A DNA stretch of 64,000 nt from the NCBI RefSeq assembly GCF_020532645.1, contig NZ_JAJAUZ010000004.1, positions 62,001 through 126,000 of the forward strand, read 5' to 3'. The notes beneath the pieces are model-generated. The model saw only the letters and a program-made list of their open reading frames with translations, ran no database searches and was not told the DNA's origin. Of this stretch, positions 54,463 to 62,173 are shown piece by piece (positions within the stretch are counted from its first letter, which is position 1; every line of letters begins with the position of its first letter). This DNA comes from Streptomyces bambusae. GTDB lineage: Bacteria > Actinomycetota > Actinomycetes > Streptomycetales > Streptomycetaceae. A program made the translations under genes and the position numbers.

Positions 54463-55133
54463 CCGCCCACGACACCTCCGCGAACGGGGCCCCGCGCATG
54501 ACCGGCCGTGACGTCGTCCTCGCCCGGATCCGCCGCGCCCTCGCCGGCGCGCCGCCGGCCGCACCCGTACCCCGCGACTACCTGCGGGTGCACGCCGACC
54601 GGAGCCCGCAGCAGTGCGCCGACCTGCTCGCCGAACACCTCGCCGACTACCGCGCCCGGGTCCACCGCACCGGCCCCGACGGCCTGCCCGCCACCCTCAC
54701 CCGGCTGCTCTCCGCAGCCCGCGGCGTCCTGGTCCCCGACGGCCTGCCCGGCACCTGGCTCGCCGCCGCCACCGCGGCCGGCGCCGTCCTCCTCGCCGAC
54801 CGGCCCGAGGACACCCCCGCCGAACTCGACCGCGCCGACGCCGTCCTCACCGGCTGCGCCCTCGCCATCGCCGAGACCGGCACCATCGTCCTCGACGGCG
54901 GCCCCGCCCAGGGCCGCCGCCGCCTCACCCTCGTCCCCGACCACCACGTCTGCGTCGTCCACGCCCCCGCCCAGGTCGTCGACTCCGTCCCGCAGGCCCT
55001 CGAACGCCTCGACCCCACCCGGCCCCTCACCTGGATCTCCGGGCCCTCCGCCACCAGCGACATCGAACTCGACCGAGTGGAGGGCGTTCACGGCCCCCGC
55101 ACGCTGGATGTCGTCCTCGTGTGGTCACAATGA
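54459..55133 (+). CDS. lutC: lactate utilisation protein C
   Basis: A 224-residue LUD-domain protein. It shows VLVPDGLPGTWL, GCALAIAETGTIVLDGGPAQGRRRLTLVPDHHVCVVHAPAQVVDSVP and a C-terminal ISGPSATSDIELDRVEGVHGPRTLDVVLV, the conserved LutC/YkgG tail. Third gene of lutABC. No regulator (LutR) is adjacent in this window. Confidence 0.95.
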   Translation: MTAHDTSANGAPRMTGRDVVLARIRRALAGAPPAAPVPRDYLRVHADRSPQQCADLLAEHLADYRARVHRTGPDGLPATLTRLLSAARGVLVPDGLPGTWLAAATAAGAVLLADRPEDTPAELDRADAVLTGCALAIAETGTIVLDGGPAQGRRRLTLVPDHHVCVVHAPAQVVDSVPQALERLDPTRPLTWISGPSATSDIELDRVEGVHGPRTLDVVLVWSQ

Positions 55134-55137
55134 GCCC

Positions 55138-55530
55138 ATGCCCACGCATATCGCCCTGACTGCGCTCGTCGTCACCGACTACGACGAGGCCATCGACTTC
55201 TACACCCGGGCCCTCGGCTTCGACCTCGTCGAGGACACCCCCCGCCCCGACGGCTCCCGCTGGGTCGTCGTCAGGCCGCCCGGCGCCACCGAGTCCGCCC
55301 TGCTCCTGGCCCGCGCCAAGAACGACGCCCAGCGCGCCCGCGTCGGCGACCAGACCGGCGGCCGCGTCGGCTTCTTCCTCTACACCGCCGACTTCGCGAC
55401 CGACCACACCCGCATGACCCGCGCCGGCGTCCACTTCCTGGAAGAGCCCCGCCACGAACCGTACGGCTCGGTCGCCGTCTTCGAAGACCTCTACGGCAAC
55501 CGCTGGGACCTACTCCAGCCCGCCGAGTAG
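55138..55530 (+). CDS. VOC-family (glyoxalase/bleomycin-resistance-like) protein
   Basis: A 130-residue single VOC module (ALTALVVTDYDEAIDFYTRALGFDLVEDTPRPDGSRWVVVRPPG…GVHFLEEPRHEPYGSVAVFEDLYGNRWDLLQ). The metal-site pattern with a terminal Glu (VFEDLYGN) is present. ATG at 55138, five bases after lutC, so it is in the same operon. Its last 21 bases overlap the convergent DUF309 gene. Function beyond the fold is unknown. Confidence 0.9.
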   Translation: MPTHIALTALVVTDYDEAIDFYTRALGFDLVEDTPRPDGSRWVVVRPPGATESALLLARAKNDAQRARVGDQTGGRVGFFLYTADFATDHTRMTRAGVHFLEEPRHEPYGSVAVFEDLYGNRWDLLQPAE

Positions 55531-56037
55531 CCGCGGCGCCTCGGCCGCTGCGTCCACCGCCCCCGCGGCGGCCTCCACCCGTCCCGCCAACCCCTCGGCC
55601 CACGCCACCAGTCCCGGCAGGTCGAACCCGTGCGGGCCGCGCCCCGCACCGGCGTACGCGCCCTCCCCGTACGCCCCCTGCACCCCCGTCAGGCCCTGCG
55701 CCCCGCGCCGCAACAGCCGCGCCCCGCCCACCGCATTGCCGCGCGCCGCATGGGTGAGCCCCACCGCCAGCTGCGCCAGCGCCCGCCACAGCGCCGCCTC
55801 CTCGGTCGGCCGCGACTTCCACGCGTCCTCGAACACCTCGTGCGCGTGGAACGGCATCCCGGCGTCCAGCAGCCGCTGCGCCTCCCGCACGGTCTCCGCC
55901 GGCGCCCGAACGACGCCCTCGGGCTGCCGCTCCACCCCGGCCGCCCCGTACGCCAGCGGCCGCCCCAGCCCGTCCCGGGGCCGCGCGTTCCGCGCCCGCC
56001 CCGCCCCGTCCCGATCCCGCCGCTCCGACCCGCTCAC
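55510..56037 (-). CDS. DUF309 domain protein
   Basis: A 175-residue protein of the DUF309 family: ETVREAQRLLDAGMPFHAHEVFEDAWKSRPTEEAALWRALAQLAVGLTHAARGNAVGGARLLRRGAQGL, with the HEVFEDAW signature at about residue 65. The N-terminal 40 residues are Arg-rich and disordered. GTG at 56037. It converges on and overlaps the VOC gene. Confidence 0.85.
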   Translation of the reverse strand: MSGSERRDRDGAGRARNARPRDGLGRPLAYGAAGVERQPEGVVRAPAETVREAQRLLDAGMPFHAHEVFEDAWKSRPTEEAALWRALAQLAVGLTHAARGNAVGGARLLRRGAQGLTGVQGAYGEGAYAGAGRGPHGFDLPGLVAWAEGLAGRVEAAAGAVDAAAEAPRLLGGLE

Positions 56038-56153
56038 ACCCCCATTCTCGCCCGCCCCAGCCCCGAACGATCACCGGTACGCACGCACCCCCTGCCGTGG
56101 GGTAATGTTCTTCCTGCACGCCGACCCGGGCGAAACCCCAGGTCAGCAGGCAC

Positions 56154-56227
<74 letters not shown>

Positions 56228-56248
56228 CTTGCGAGTACGCAGGTCGGA

Positions 56249-56280
56249 GGCCGTTCTCTCATCCGTGAGAGGGCGGCCTT
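56249..56280 (+). terminator. intrinsic terminator of second tRNA-Pro
   Basis: Same hairpin as at 8348 (GGCCG...CTCTCA-TCCG-TGAGAG...CGGCC) with TT after the stem. Confidence 0.85.
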
Positions 56281-56313
56281 CCGTGTGTTCCGGGCCGGTG
56301 CCCGACATCGCCG

Positions 56314-56652
56314 TCACGTGCGGGTGACGCCCGGGTCCTCCGGATCCTCCAGCGACAGGGTGAGGGCGAGCTGTTGCAGGATCTGGGCGCTGGTCTGCGG
56401 GGGGTCGGTGCCGTCGTGGGCGTCGGCCAGGGCCTCGAAGGCCATGAGGAAGCCGTTCACCAGGGCGCTCAGCGGCTCGGACAGCTGCTCCAGCACCGCA
56501 CCGCCCGCCTCCGCGGCCGTGGCGTCGGCCGGCACCTGGAACCGGGTCGGGATCGCCTCGCCCAGCAGGTCGGAGACGTAGTCGTCACCCGCGCCCGCCC
56601 GGGTGGCGGTCAGGGCGGCGATGGCGGTGAGCTTGACCTCGTTCTCGTTCAC
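56314..56652 (-). CDS. hypothetical small acidic protein
   Basis: A 112-residue acidic, mostly helical cytosolic protein (NENEVKLTAIAALTATRAGAGDDYVSDLLGEAIPTRFQVPADATAAEAGGAVLEQL). No family recognised. GTG at 56652, weak ribosome site. Stands alone between the tRNA and a divergent small gene. Confidence 0.7.
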   Translation of the reverse strand: MNENEVKLTAIAALTATRAGAGDDYVSDLLGEAIPTRFQVPADATAAEAGGAVLEQLSEPLSALVNGFLMAFEALADAHDGTDPPQTSAQILQQLALTLSLEDPEDPGVTRT

Positions 56653-56816
56653 GCCTGCCTGCGTTCTGTCGGCTCCCGGGCCCCCGGCACGTCTGCCGGA
56701 CCCCGGCTCACCCTGGGCGTCTGTCCCGGGCGCCGCGCTCCGAAACCCTGCGCCGACGGCTGCGGCAGGTGCGGGCGCTCCGGACGCGGGACACTGGACC
56801 CGACAGGAGGTCCGCC

Positions 56817-57065
56817 ATGGGCAGCGCGCGTGAAGCAGGGGACGTCCGGGAGTACGAGGTGGTGTTCGCGGCGCCGGACGGTGCCGCCGAGGACGTCGTG
56901 CGCATGACCCGCACGGCCGCGGCCGGTCCCGGCGGCCATCCGGTCTACGAGGACGGCAGCGGCATCGTCCGCGCGGAGATCAGCGACCGCGGGGAGGTGC
57001 GGGTGCTGGCGACCGGGGGCGGCCAGCAGGCGGCCCGGGTCCTCAGGGTCCGCCCGCTCGCCTGA
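56817..57065 (+). CDS. small protein, DUF6296-like
   Basis: An 82-residue protein with a beta-rich pattern (REYEVVFAAPDGAAEDVVRMTRT…PVYEDGSGIVRAEISDRGEVRVLATGG). It matches my memory of the DUF6296 group found in many copies in Streptomyces; not verified. Strong GACAGGAGG before the ATG at 56817. Function unknown. Confidence 0.75.
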   Translation: MGSAREAGDVREYEVVFAAPDGAAEDVVRMTRTAAAGPGGHPVYEDGSGIVRAEISDRGEVRVLATGGGQQAARVLRVRPLA

Positions 57066-57071
57066 CCGCCG

Positions 57072-57257
57072 TCATGCCGCGCGGGCGCGGTGCGGCTCCT
57101 CGGCCTCCGCGCCGGGGCCCGGCCCGGCGGGGCGGCGGGCACTCAGCAGGCCGAGCATCTCCTCCATGACCGTGCCGAAGTCCCGCCAGGGCTCCGGCGG
57201 GGCCTCGGCGCGCGGGCGGCCGGCAGCCGGCCGGCGACCACTCCCGGATGACGGCAT
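57072..57257 (-). CDS. small hypothetical protein
   Basis: A 61-residue frame with GGAGGAG nine bases before its ATG at 57257. The middle is a plausible helix (EPWRDFGTVMEEMLGLLSARR) between disordered Arg/Pro and Glu/Ala segments. It converges on the DUF6296-like gene six bases away and lies downstream of the agmatine deiminase gene. No family. Confidence 0.45.
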   Translation of the reverse strand: MPSSGSGRRPAAGRPRAEAPPEPWRDFGTVMEEMLGLLSARRPAGPGPGAEAEEPHRARAA

Positions 57258-57387
57258 CGCGATCGACTCCTCCGGTCGGGCGGGCGCACCCCGGCACGGG
57301 CGCGCACGGTTGCGGACAGGGCGTCTGCCCCGATCCGCCGCAGCCATGCGCGCCCGCGGGCCCGCCGGGGCCCGGGACGCCGCCCGG

Positions 57388-58545
57388 TCAGTCGACCGGC
57401 TTGCCCGGCTGGTCGTGGGTCGCGCAGTGGATGCCGCCGCCACCGGTGGCGATGGTGTCGATGGACACCGGGACCACGTCCCGCTTGGGGAAGTGCTCGC
57501 GGAGGATGCCGCGGGCCCGGTCGTCCGCCTTCCGGTCGCCGAACTTGGGCATGAACACAGCGTCGTTGGCGACGTAGAAGTTGGCGTAGGTGGACAGGAA
57601 GTCGTCGCTGTAGCCGGTGATCCGGTCCGGGTCGGGCTGCGGGAGGTCGATGATCTCGAAGCGCCTGCCCCGGGCGTCGGTCGACCGGTCGAGGACGGCC
57701 TTGGCCTGGTCGGACGAGCGGGACCAGGAGTCCGGCGGGGTGCCCGGGAACGCCCGGTCCAGCAGGATGACGCCGGGCTCGGTGAACCGTACGAGGCTGT
57801 CGACGTGGGCGTCCGTGATGTCCTCGCCGCGCACGCCGGCCAGCCAGATGACCTTCTGCATGCCCAGCAGGTCCTTCAGCTCGGCCTCGATCCGGTCCCG
57901 GCTCTTCCCCCGGTTGCGGTTGTCGTTGACGATCGAGCTCTCGGTGATCAGCAGGGTGCCCTGGCCGTCGGTCTCGAACGAGCCGCCCTCGGCGATCAGC
58001 GGGGCCTGCACGCGGGGCACCCGGTACTTCGACAGCAGGGCCCGGCCGACCTTGCCGTCGTTGCCGTGCTGCTGCTTGTTGCCCCAGCCGTTGAAGTTGA
58101 AGTCGATGCCGGTGACCTTGCCGGCCTCCTCGACGAAGACCGGGACGGTGTCCCGGGCCCACAGGTCGTCGACCGGCAGCGCCAGCACCTCGACCTGCGA
58201 GCCGCACGCCCGCTGCGCGGCGGCCTGCTGGTCCGGGCGGGCGAGCACCACGACGTACTCGTACTCGGCGATGGCCCGCGCCACCCGCGCGATGTCCTTG
58301 CGGACGTACGGCAGGTCCTCGCCCCACACCGACTCCAGCGCCGGCCACGACATGAAGGTGCGGGCGTGGCTCTCCCACTCGGCCGGCAGCCGGCGGCCGC
58401 CCTCGGCGCGCGCCGAGCGGGCCAGGGCCGCCGTGTCCGAGGACTCCGGGTCGCCGGGCCCGCACGCCGAGGCGCCGAGCGCGAGGACGCCGGCCCCGGC
58501 GAGCGTACGCAGCGCCGCGCGGCGGGAGGGGAGGAAGTCGAACAT
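57388..58545 (-). CDS. Tat-exported agmatine/peptidyl-arginine deiminase-family protein
   Basis: A 385-residue deiminase of the agmatine deiminase/porphyromonas-type PAD family. N-terminus FLPSRRAALRTLAGAGVLALGASAC is a twin-arginine signal with a lipobox-like end, so it is probably an exported lipoprotein. Catalytic features are 'LWARDTVPVFVEE', 'GGSFETDGQGTLL', 'HVDSLVRF' and the terminal GGGGIHCATHDQP with the nucleophile Cys. It would convert agmatine or an arginine-like guanidine to the carbamoyl product and ammonia. ATG at 58545 after GGAGCC. The promoter carries an 18-bp palindrome (58674-58691), repeated at the TetR/kinase gap. Confidence 0.92.
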   Translation of the reverse strand: MFDFLPSRRAALRTLAGAGVLALGASACGPGDPESSDTAALARSARAEGGRRLPAEWESHARTFMSWPALESVWGEDLPYVRKDIARVARAIAEYEYVVVLARPDQQAAAQRACGSQVEVLALPVDDLWARDTVPVFVEEAGKVTGIDFNFNGWGNKQQHGNDGKVGRALLSKYRVPRVQAPLIAEGGSFETDGQGTLLITESSIVNDNRNRGKSRDRIEAELKDLLGMQKVIWLAGVRGEDITDAHVDSLVRFTEPGVILLDRAFPGTPPDSWSRSSDQAKAVLDRSTDARGRRFEIIDLPQPDPDRITGYSDDFLSTYANFYVANDAVFMPKFGDRKADDRARGILREHFPKRDVVPVSIDTIATGGGGIHCATHDQPGKPVD

Positions 58546-58663
58546 GAGGGCTCCGATCGTGGGGCGGACGAGCGCGGGGGCGGCCGGACCCCGTTGTGAC
58601 CAGGGTGCGGTCCGGTGCCGTGTTCCGCCCGGTGTGAGCGGGCGGTGCGCTTTTCGTGCCGCC

Positions 58664-58692
58664 ACTCTGGCACTGACTGAAATTTCAGTCAA
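58664..58692 (-). promoter_or_regulatory. promoter of the deiminase gene with TetR-type operator
   Basis: Reading the reverse strand, TTGACT (58692-58687) lies 17 bases from CAGAGT (58669-58664), a plausible -35/-10 pair. The perfect palindrome TGACTGAAATTTCAGTCA (58674-58691) covers the -35 and spacer, so binding would block transcription. The related palindrome at 59425 has the same position relative to a TTGACT. Confidence 0.75.
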
Positions 58693-58780
58693 ACTCGACG
58701 TCCCGGCGAAGCGGCACCGTCGCGCGGGCCGGAGCCACGGGTCAGAGCCGCGGGCCGGAGCCGCAAGCCGGAGTCGCGGG

Positions 58781-59380
58781 TCAGAGCCTCCCCAGGTGCC
58801 CGATCTCGACCTCGACCGCCTCGCGCATCAGGTCGCGGGCGTGCTCCTCGCGCAGCAGGCCGCTCAGCCACCGGGTGCTCAGGCCCTCCAGCAGGGCCGT
58901 CAGGCGCTCGGCGGACGCGGTCAGGGCGGGGGCGGGGGCCTGCGGGGCGCTGCGGCCGAGCAGCTCGGCGACCTCGTGCACCCAGACCAGCCCGGCCCGC
59001 GCGAGATCGGTGCGCAGCGCCGGGTCGAAGACCGCGCTGGCCCGCAGCTCGCCCCAGGCGGTGCTGTTCTCGCGGACCTCGGGCACGTCCTGGAACTCCA
59101 GGAGGAGCGTCCGCGCCAGCTCCCGGCGGGGGTCGTCGTCGGTCCCGTCCGCGCGCCCGGCGTCCGATTCGGCGGCCGTGTAGCGGTCCGCGCGGTCGCT
59201 GATGAACTCCAGCGTGTGGTGCAGGATCCCGGCCCGGTCCTTGAAGTGGTAGTAGACCAGGGCGGTCGACACCCCGGCCTCGGCGGCCAGTTCCTCCACG
59301 CGCAACCCGCGGACCCCGCGCCGGGCGATGACCCGCGCCGCGCCTTCCAAGATCGCCGTGCGCCGGTCCGTCGACACCAT
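58781..59380 (-). CDS. TetR-family regulator 1
   Basis: A 199-residue TetR regulator: RRTAILEGAARVIARRGVRGLRVEELAAEAGVSTALVYYHFKDRAGILHHTLEFISDRADRY is the HTH domain, followed by a helical ligand domain (VPEVRENSTAWGELRASAVFDPALRTDLARAGLVWVHEVAELLG). ATG at 59380 with CCGGAGGGA upstream. It is a close paralogue of the regulator at 61222. It is the likely repressor acting at the palindromes at 58674 and 59425, the second of which lies in its own promoter region. Confidence 0.93.
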   Translation of the reverse strand: MVSTDRRTAILEGAARVIARRGVRGLRVEELAAEAGVSTALVYYHFKDRAGILHHTLEFISDRADRYTAAESDAGRADGTDDDPRRELARTLLLEFQDVPEVRENSTAWGELRASAVFDPALRTDLARAGLVWVHEVAELLGRSAPQAPAPALTASAERLTALLEGLSTRWLSGLLREEHARDLMREAVEVEIGHLGRL

Positions 59381-59424
59381 TCCTCGTTCCCTCCGGGTGG
59401 TCTGCACCAGTCAGTGTCTCATAT

Positions 59425-59442
59425 TGACTGAAACTTCAGTTA
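59425..59442. promoter_or_regulatory. second TetR-type operator, between TetR 1 and kinase genes
   Basis: TGACTGAAACTTCAGTTA differs from the perfect palindrome at 58674 at two positions. A forward TTGACT overlaps it. CAGTCA at 59409-59414 and TGACTG at 59425-59430 add an overlapping dyad. Placed between the divergent TetR (start 59380) and kinase (start 59510) genes. Confidence 0.72.
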
Positions 59443-59509
59443 GGGTCACGATGCCTCCGTTCCCTGCGGCTCACTTCGTTCCGCACCGCCCTCGCCGAAG
59501 GAGCCCCGC

Positions 59510-61132
59510 ATGTCCGCCCGGCTGCCCGCTCTGCCGCCCGCCCACGAGGCCCTGACCGCCGACGACCCCCGCGAGATCGGCGGCTACCGGCTGCACGCCC
59601 GGCTGGGAGCCGGCGGCATGGGCGTGGTCTACCTCGCCCACACCCCGGGCGGCCGGCCGATCGCCCTCAAGGCGGTCCGGGAGGAGTTCGCCGGCGACCC
59701 CGAGTTCCGCAGCCGGTTCGCACAGGAGGTGGCCAGTGCCCGGCGGATCCACGGCCTGTTCACCGCCCAGGTCGTCGACTCCGGCGTGGACGCCCGGACC
59801 CCCTGGCTGGCCACCGCGTACGTGCCCGGCCCGTCGCTGCACCAGGTCGTCCGACGGCACGGCCCGCTGCCGCCGCGCACCGTGCTGCTGCTGATGGCCG
59901 GGGTGGCCGAGGCCCTCCAGGCGATCCACGCGGCCGGGGTCGTGCACCGGGACCTCAAGCCCGCGAACGTGCTCCTCGCCTCGGACGGTCCCCGCGTGAT
60001 CGACTTCGGCATCGCCCGCGCCGCCGACGCGACCGCACTCACCGGGACCGGCCTGCGGATCGGCACGGCGGCGTTCATGGCTCCCGAGCAGGCGCTCGGC
60101 CTGCCGGTCACGCCCGCCACGGACGTCTTCGCGCTGGGTGCGCTCGCGGCGTACGTGGCGAGCGGCGCGGCCCCGTTCGGCGCCGGTCCGGAGTCGGCCG
60201 CGCTCTACCGGGTGGTGCACGAGCACCCTGACCTGGCCGCCGTGCCGGCCGGGCTGCGCGACCTGCTGGCCTGGTGCCTGACCAAGCGGCCCGAAGACCG
60301 CCCGGCGCCGGGCACGCTCATCGCCGCCGTGCACGCGCACCCGCTGATGGGTGCGGGGCACGGGTTCGCGGAGGGCTGGCTGCCGCACGAGGTCGGCCGC
60401 GAACTGGCCGGCCCCCCCGCCGGGCCGCCCTCCCTGCCGGTGCACGACCAGCCGACGGCGGTGGGGGCACCGCCCTTCCCCGCCCCGACCGCCCCGGGGC
60501 CGGTGCCCACGGCTCCCGGTTTCCCGGTGCAGGCGCCCGGCGGGCCGTCCGCTGAGGCGCCGCGCCGGGGGCGCCGCACCGAGCGTCGCCGCCGGTCGGT
60601 CGTGGTGCCGGCGGTGGCCGCGACGGTGGCGCTGGCCGGCGCCGCCGGGGCCGGCGTGTGGTTCCTCGGGCCGCAACCGGAGGCCCGCGGAGCCGTGCGC
60701 ACGCCGCGGACGCCGGCGGCCGCGGCCCCCGCGGGCACGGGCGGGACGGCCCGGGCCGGTGCGTACGCGCCCACCGCGGCCGGCGTCGAGCTGACCGCGC
60801 CCGACGCGAGCTACGAGTTCGACCTCGCCGCCGCGAAGGTGGTGCCCGCGGACACCGCCCAGTGGTATCTGGCCCGGGACGAGCGGGACTTCGTGGTCCC
60901 CGAGGCGGCCGATGCGTACGTGGCCGCCGGCGACGGGCTCGGACCCGAGGAGTGCGTCCGCGGCATCGAGACCGAGCCGGTGACCGTGCTGGCCGTCGAC
61001 GAACTGGCCGACGAGCGGCCGTTCTGCGTACGGAGTCCCGACGGCAGGGACCTCGCGGTCGTACGCCTCCTGGAGACGGAGCCGGACGGTGGGGCGGTCA
61101 CGGTGCTCGTGGACCGGTACCGGTGGGGCTGA
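59510..61132 (+). CDS. transmembrane Ser/Thr protein kinase
   Basis: A 540-residue Hanks-type kinase. Kinase domain residues 25-280: LGAGGMGVVYLA, IALKAV (Lys), VVHRDLKPANVLL, VIDFGIA and AAFMAPEQALG. A Pro-rich linker follows to about 350, a single membrane helix at about 365-385 (VVVPAVAATVALAGAAGAGVWFLG), then an extracellular domain of about 120 residues with two Cys (EECVRGIE; PFCVRSPDG) and no PASTA repeats. ATG at 59510 after GAAGGAG. Divergent from a TetR gene with a shared operator, so probably under the same control as the deiminase. Confidence 0.93.
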   Translation: MSARLPALPPAHEALTADDPREIGGYRLHARLGAGGMGVVYLAHTPGGRPIALKAVREEFAGDPEFRSRFAQEVASARRIHGLFTAQVVDSGVDARTPWLATAYVPGPSLHQVVRRHGPLPPRTVLLLMAGVAEALQAIHAAGVVHRDLKPANVLLASDGPRVIDFGIARAADATALTGTGLRIGTAAFMAPEQALGLPVTPATDVFALGALAAYVASGAAPFGAGPESAALYRVVHEHPDLAAVPAGLRDLLAWCLTKRPEDRPAPGTLIAAVHAHPLMGAGHGFAEGWLPHEVGRELAGPPAGPPSLPVHDQPTAVGAPPFPAPTAPGPVPTAPGFPVQAPGGPSAEAPRRGRRTERRRRSVVVPAVAATVALAGAAGAGVWFLGPQPEARGAVRTPRTPAAAAPAGTGGTARAGAYAPTAAGVELTAPDASYEFDLAAAKVVPADTAQWYLARDERDFVVPEAADAYVAAGDGLGPEECVRGIETEPVTVLAVDELADERPFCVRSPDGRDLAVVRLLETEPDGGAVTVLVDRYRWG

Positions 61133-61221
61133 CGGAGCCGCCCGTGCCGGATGCCGGGTCCGCTCCGCGCAGGTCAGGGGCGTCACCGCGCGGCCGCCGG
61201 GGCCCCGGTAAGGTTCGGTCC

Positions 61222-61800
61222 ATGGCGTCTCGCAGTACTCAGATCCTCGAAGCGGCCGCCCGGGTCATCGCCCGGCGCGGGGTCCGCGGGCTGCGCGTGG
61301 AGGAGCTGGCCGCCGAGGCGGGCGTGTCCACGGCGCTCATCTACTACCACTTCAAGGACCGCACCGGGATCCTGCGGCAGACGCTGGAGTTCATCAACGA
61401 CCGCGCGGAGCGGTACACGACCGAGCGCGATCCCGACGCGGAGCCGCTGAGCCCGCGCGAGGAGCTGGACCACACACTGCTGCTGGAGCTGCAGGACACC
61501 ACCGAGGTGCGGGAGAACAGCAGCGCGTGGGGCGAGCTGCGGGCCAGTGCCGTCTTCGACGAGGAGCTGCGGGAGGACCTGGCGCGGGCGACGCTGGTGT
61601 GGGTCCAGGAGGTTGCCGCACTGCTCGGGCAGGTGCGGCCCATGGCGCCGGCGGTCGCGCTCGCGGCGGCGGCGGAGCGGCTCACCGCGCTGCTGGAGGG
61701 GCTGAGCATGCGGTGGCTGAGCGGGACGCTGCAGATCGGGCACGCGCGGGTCCTGATGGCCGAGGCGATCGAAGTCGAGCTGGCTCGGCTGGGGCGCTGA
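61222..61800 (+). CDS. TetR-family regulator 2, paralogue of regulator 1
   Basis: A 192-residue TetR regulator. Its first 65 residues are almost identical to the 58781 gene product (AARVIARRGVRGLRVEELAAEAGVSTAL[IV]YYHFKDR), and VRENS.AWGELRASAVFD is shared, so both probably recognise similar DNA. The ligand-binding half differs more. ATG at 61222. It lies 89 bases after the kinase gene on the same strand. I found no copy of the palindrome directly upstream of it. Its stop is followed by a palindromic repeat. Confidence 0.92.
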   Translation: MASRSTQILEAAARVIARRGVRGLRVEELAAEAGVSTALIYYHFKDRTGILRQTLEFINDRAERYTTERDPDAEPLSPREELDHTLLLELQDTTEVRENSSAWGELRASAVFDEELREDLARATLVWVQEVAALLGQVRPMAPAVALAAAAERLTALLEGLSMRWLSGTLQIGHARVLMAEAIEVELARLGR

Positions 61801-61815
61801 CCTTCGCGGCTGCTT

Positions 61816-61863
61816 CCCGGGGCTCCGCCCCGGACACCGGTCCTCAATCGCCGGACGGGCTTG
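61816..61863 (+). repeat. 48-bp palindromic repeat, copy 2 (intergenic)
   Basis: Starts CCCGGGGCTCCGCCCCGGAC and ends GCCGGACGGGCTTG. Matches the reverse complement of 3889-3936 with three mismatches. The hairpin CCGGGGC-TCC-GCCCCGG could act as terminator for the preceding TetR gene. Confidence 0.85.
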
Positions 61864-61919
61864 ACTGGGGCCACTGCCGGCTGTGGAGTGCCGGACGAGG
61901 GTGATTTATCCCGTGACGT

Positions 61920-61955
61920 ATCCAGCCGTCGGATTTTCCGGCGGCTGGATTCTTT
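61920..61955 (+). terminator. hairpin with T-rich tail upstream of eshA
   Basis: ATCCAGCCG (61920-61928) pairs with CGGCTGGAT (61942-61950), with an extended inner stem around GATTTTCC; TTCTTTGTGTGTG follows. It could end readthrough from the TetR gene or act as an attenuator in the leader of eshA. The surrounding 250 bases are unusually AT-rich for this window and probably contain the eshA promoter. Confidence 0.6.
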
Positions 61956-62023
61956 GTGTGTGTCCGAATAGTGGTCGGCGGTCGGATAAACCCGGAGATC
62001 GGCAAGATCACCGCATCGAGGTA

Positions 62024-62131
62024 ATGAACACGCTTCCCAAGGTCAACTGGGCGAATGGGCCATTACTGTTCCTCGTGTTCTGGAGGGATTCCCGAACAAA
62101 TGCCCCTTTCCTCCTCTTTCCGGTGACGTGA
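62024..62131 (+). CDS. possible 35-codon leader ORF before eshA
   Basis: ATG at 62024 follows ATCGAGGTA, and the frame reads MNTLPKVNWANGPLLFLVF… to TGA at 62129, 42 bases before eshA. The sequence has lower third-position GC than real genes here, so it may be an unselected frame in promoter DNA. Listed because of its position and a GAGG site. Confidence 0.2.
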   Translation: MNTLPKVNWANGPLLFLVFWRDSRTNAPFLLFPVT

Positions 62132-62173
62132 CAGGTGCGCCGGTGACGATCCTGACCAAGGAGAGCCCGTCCG

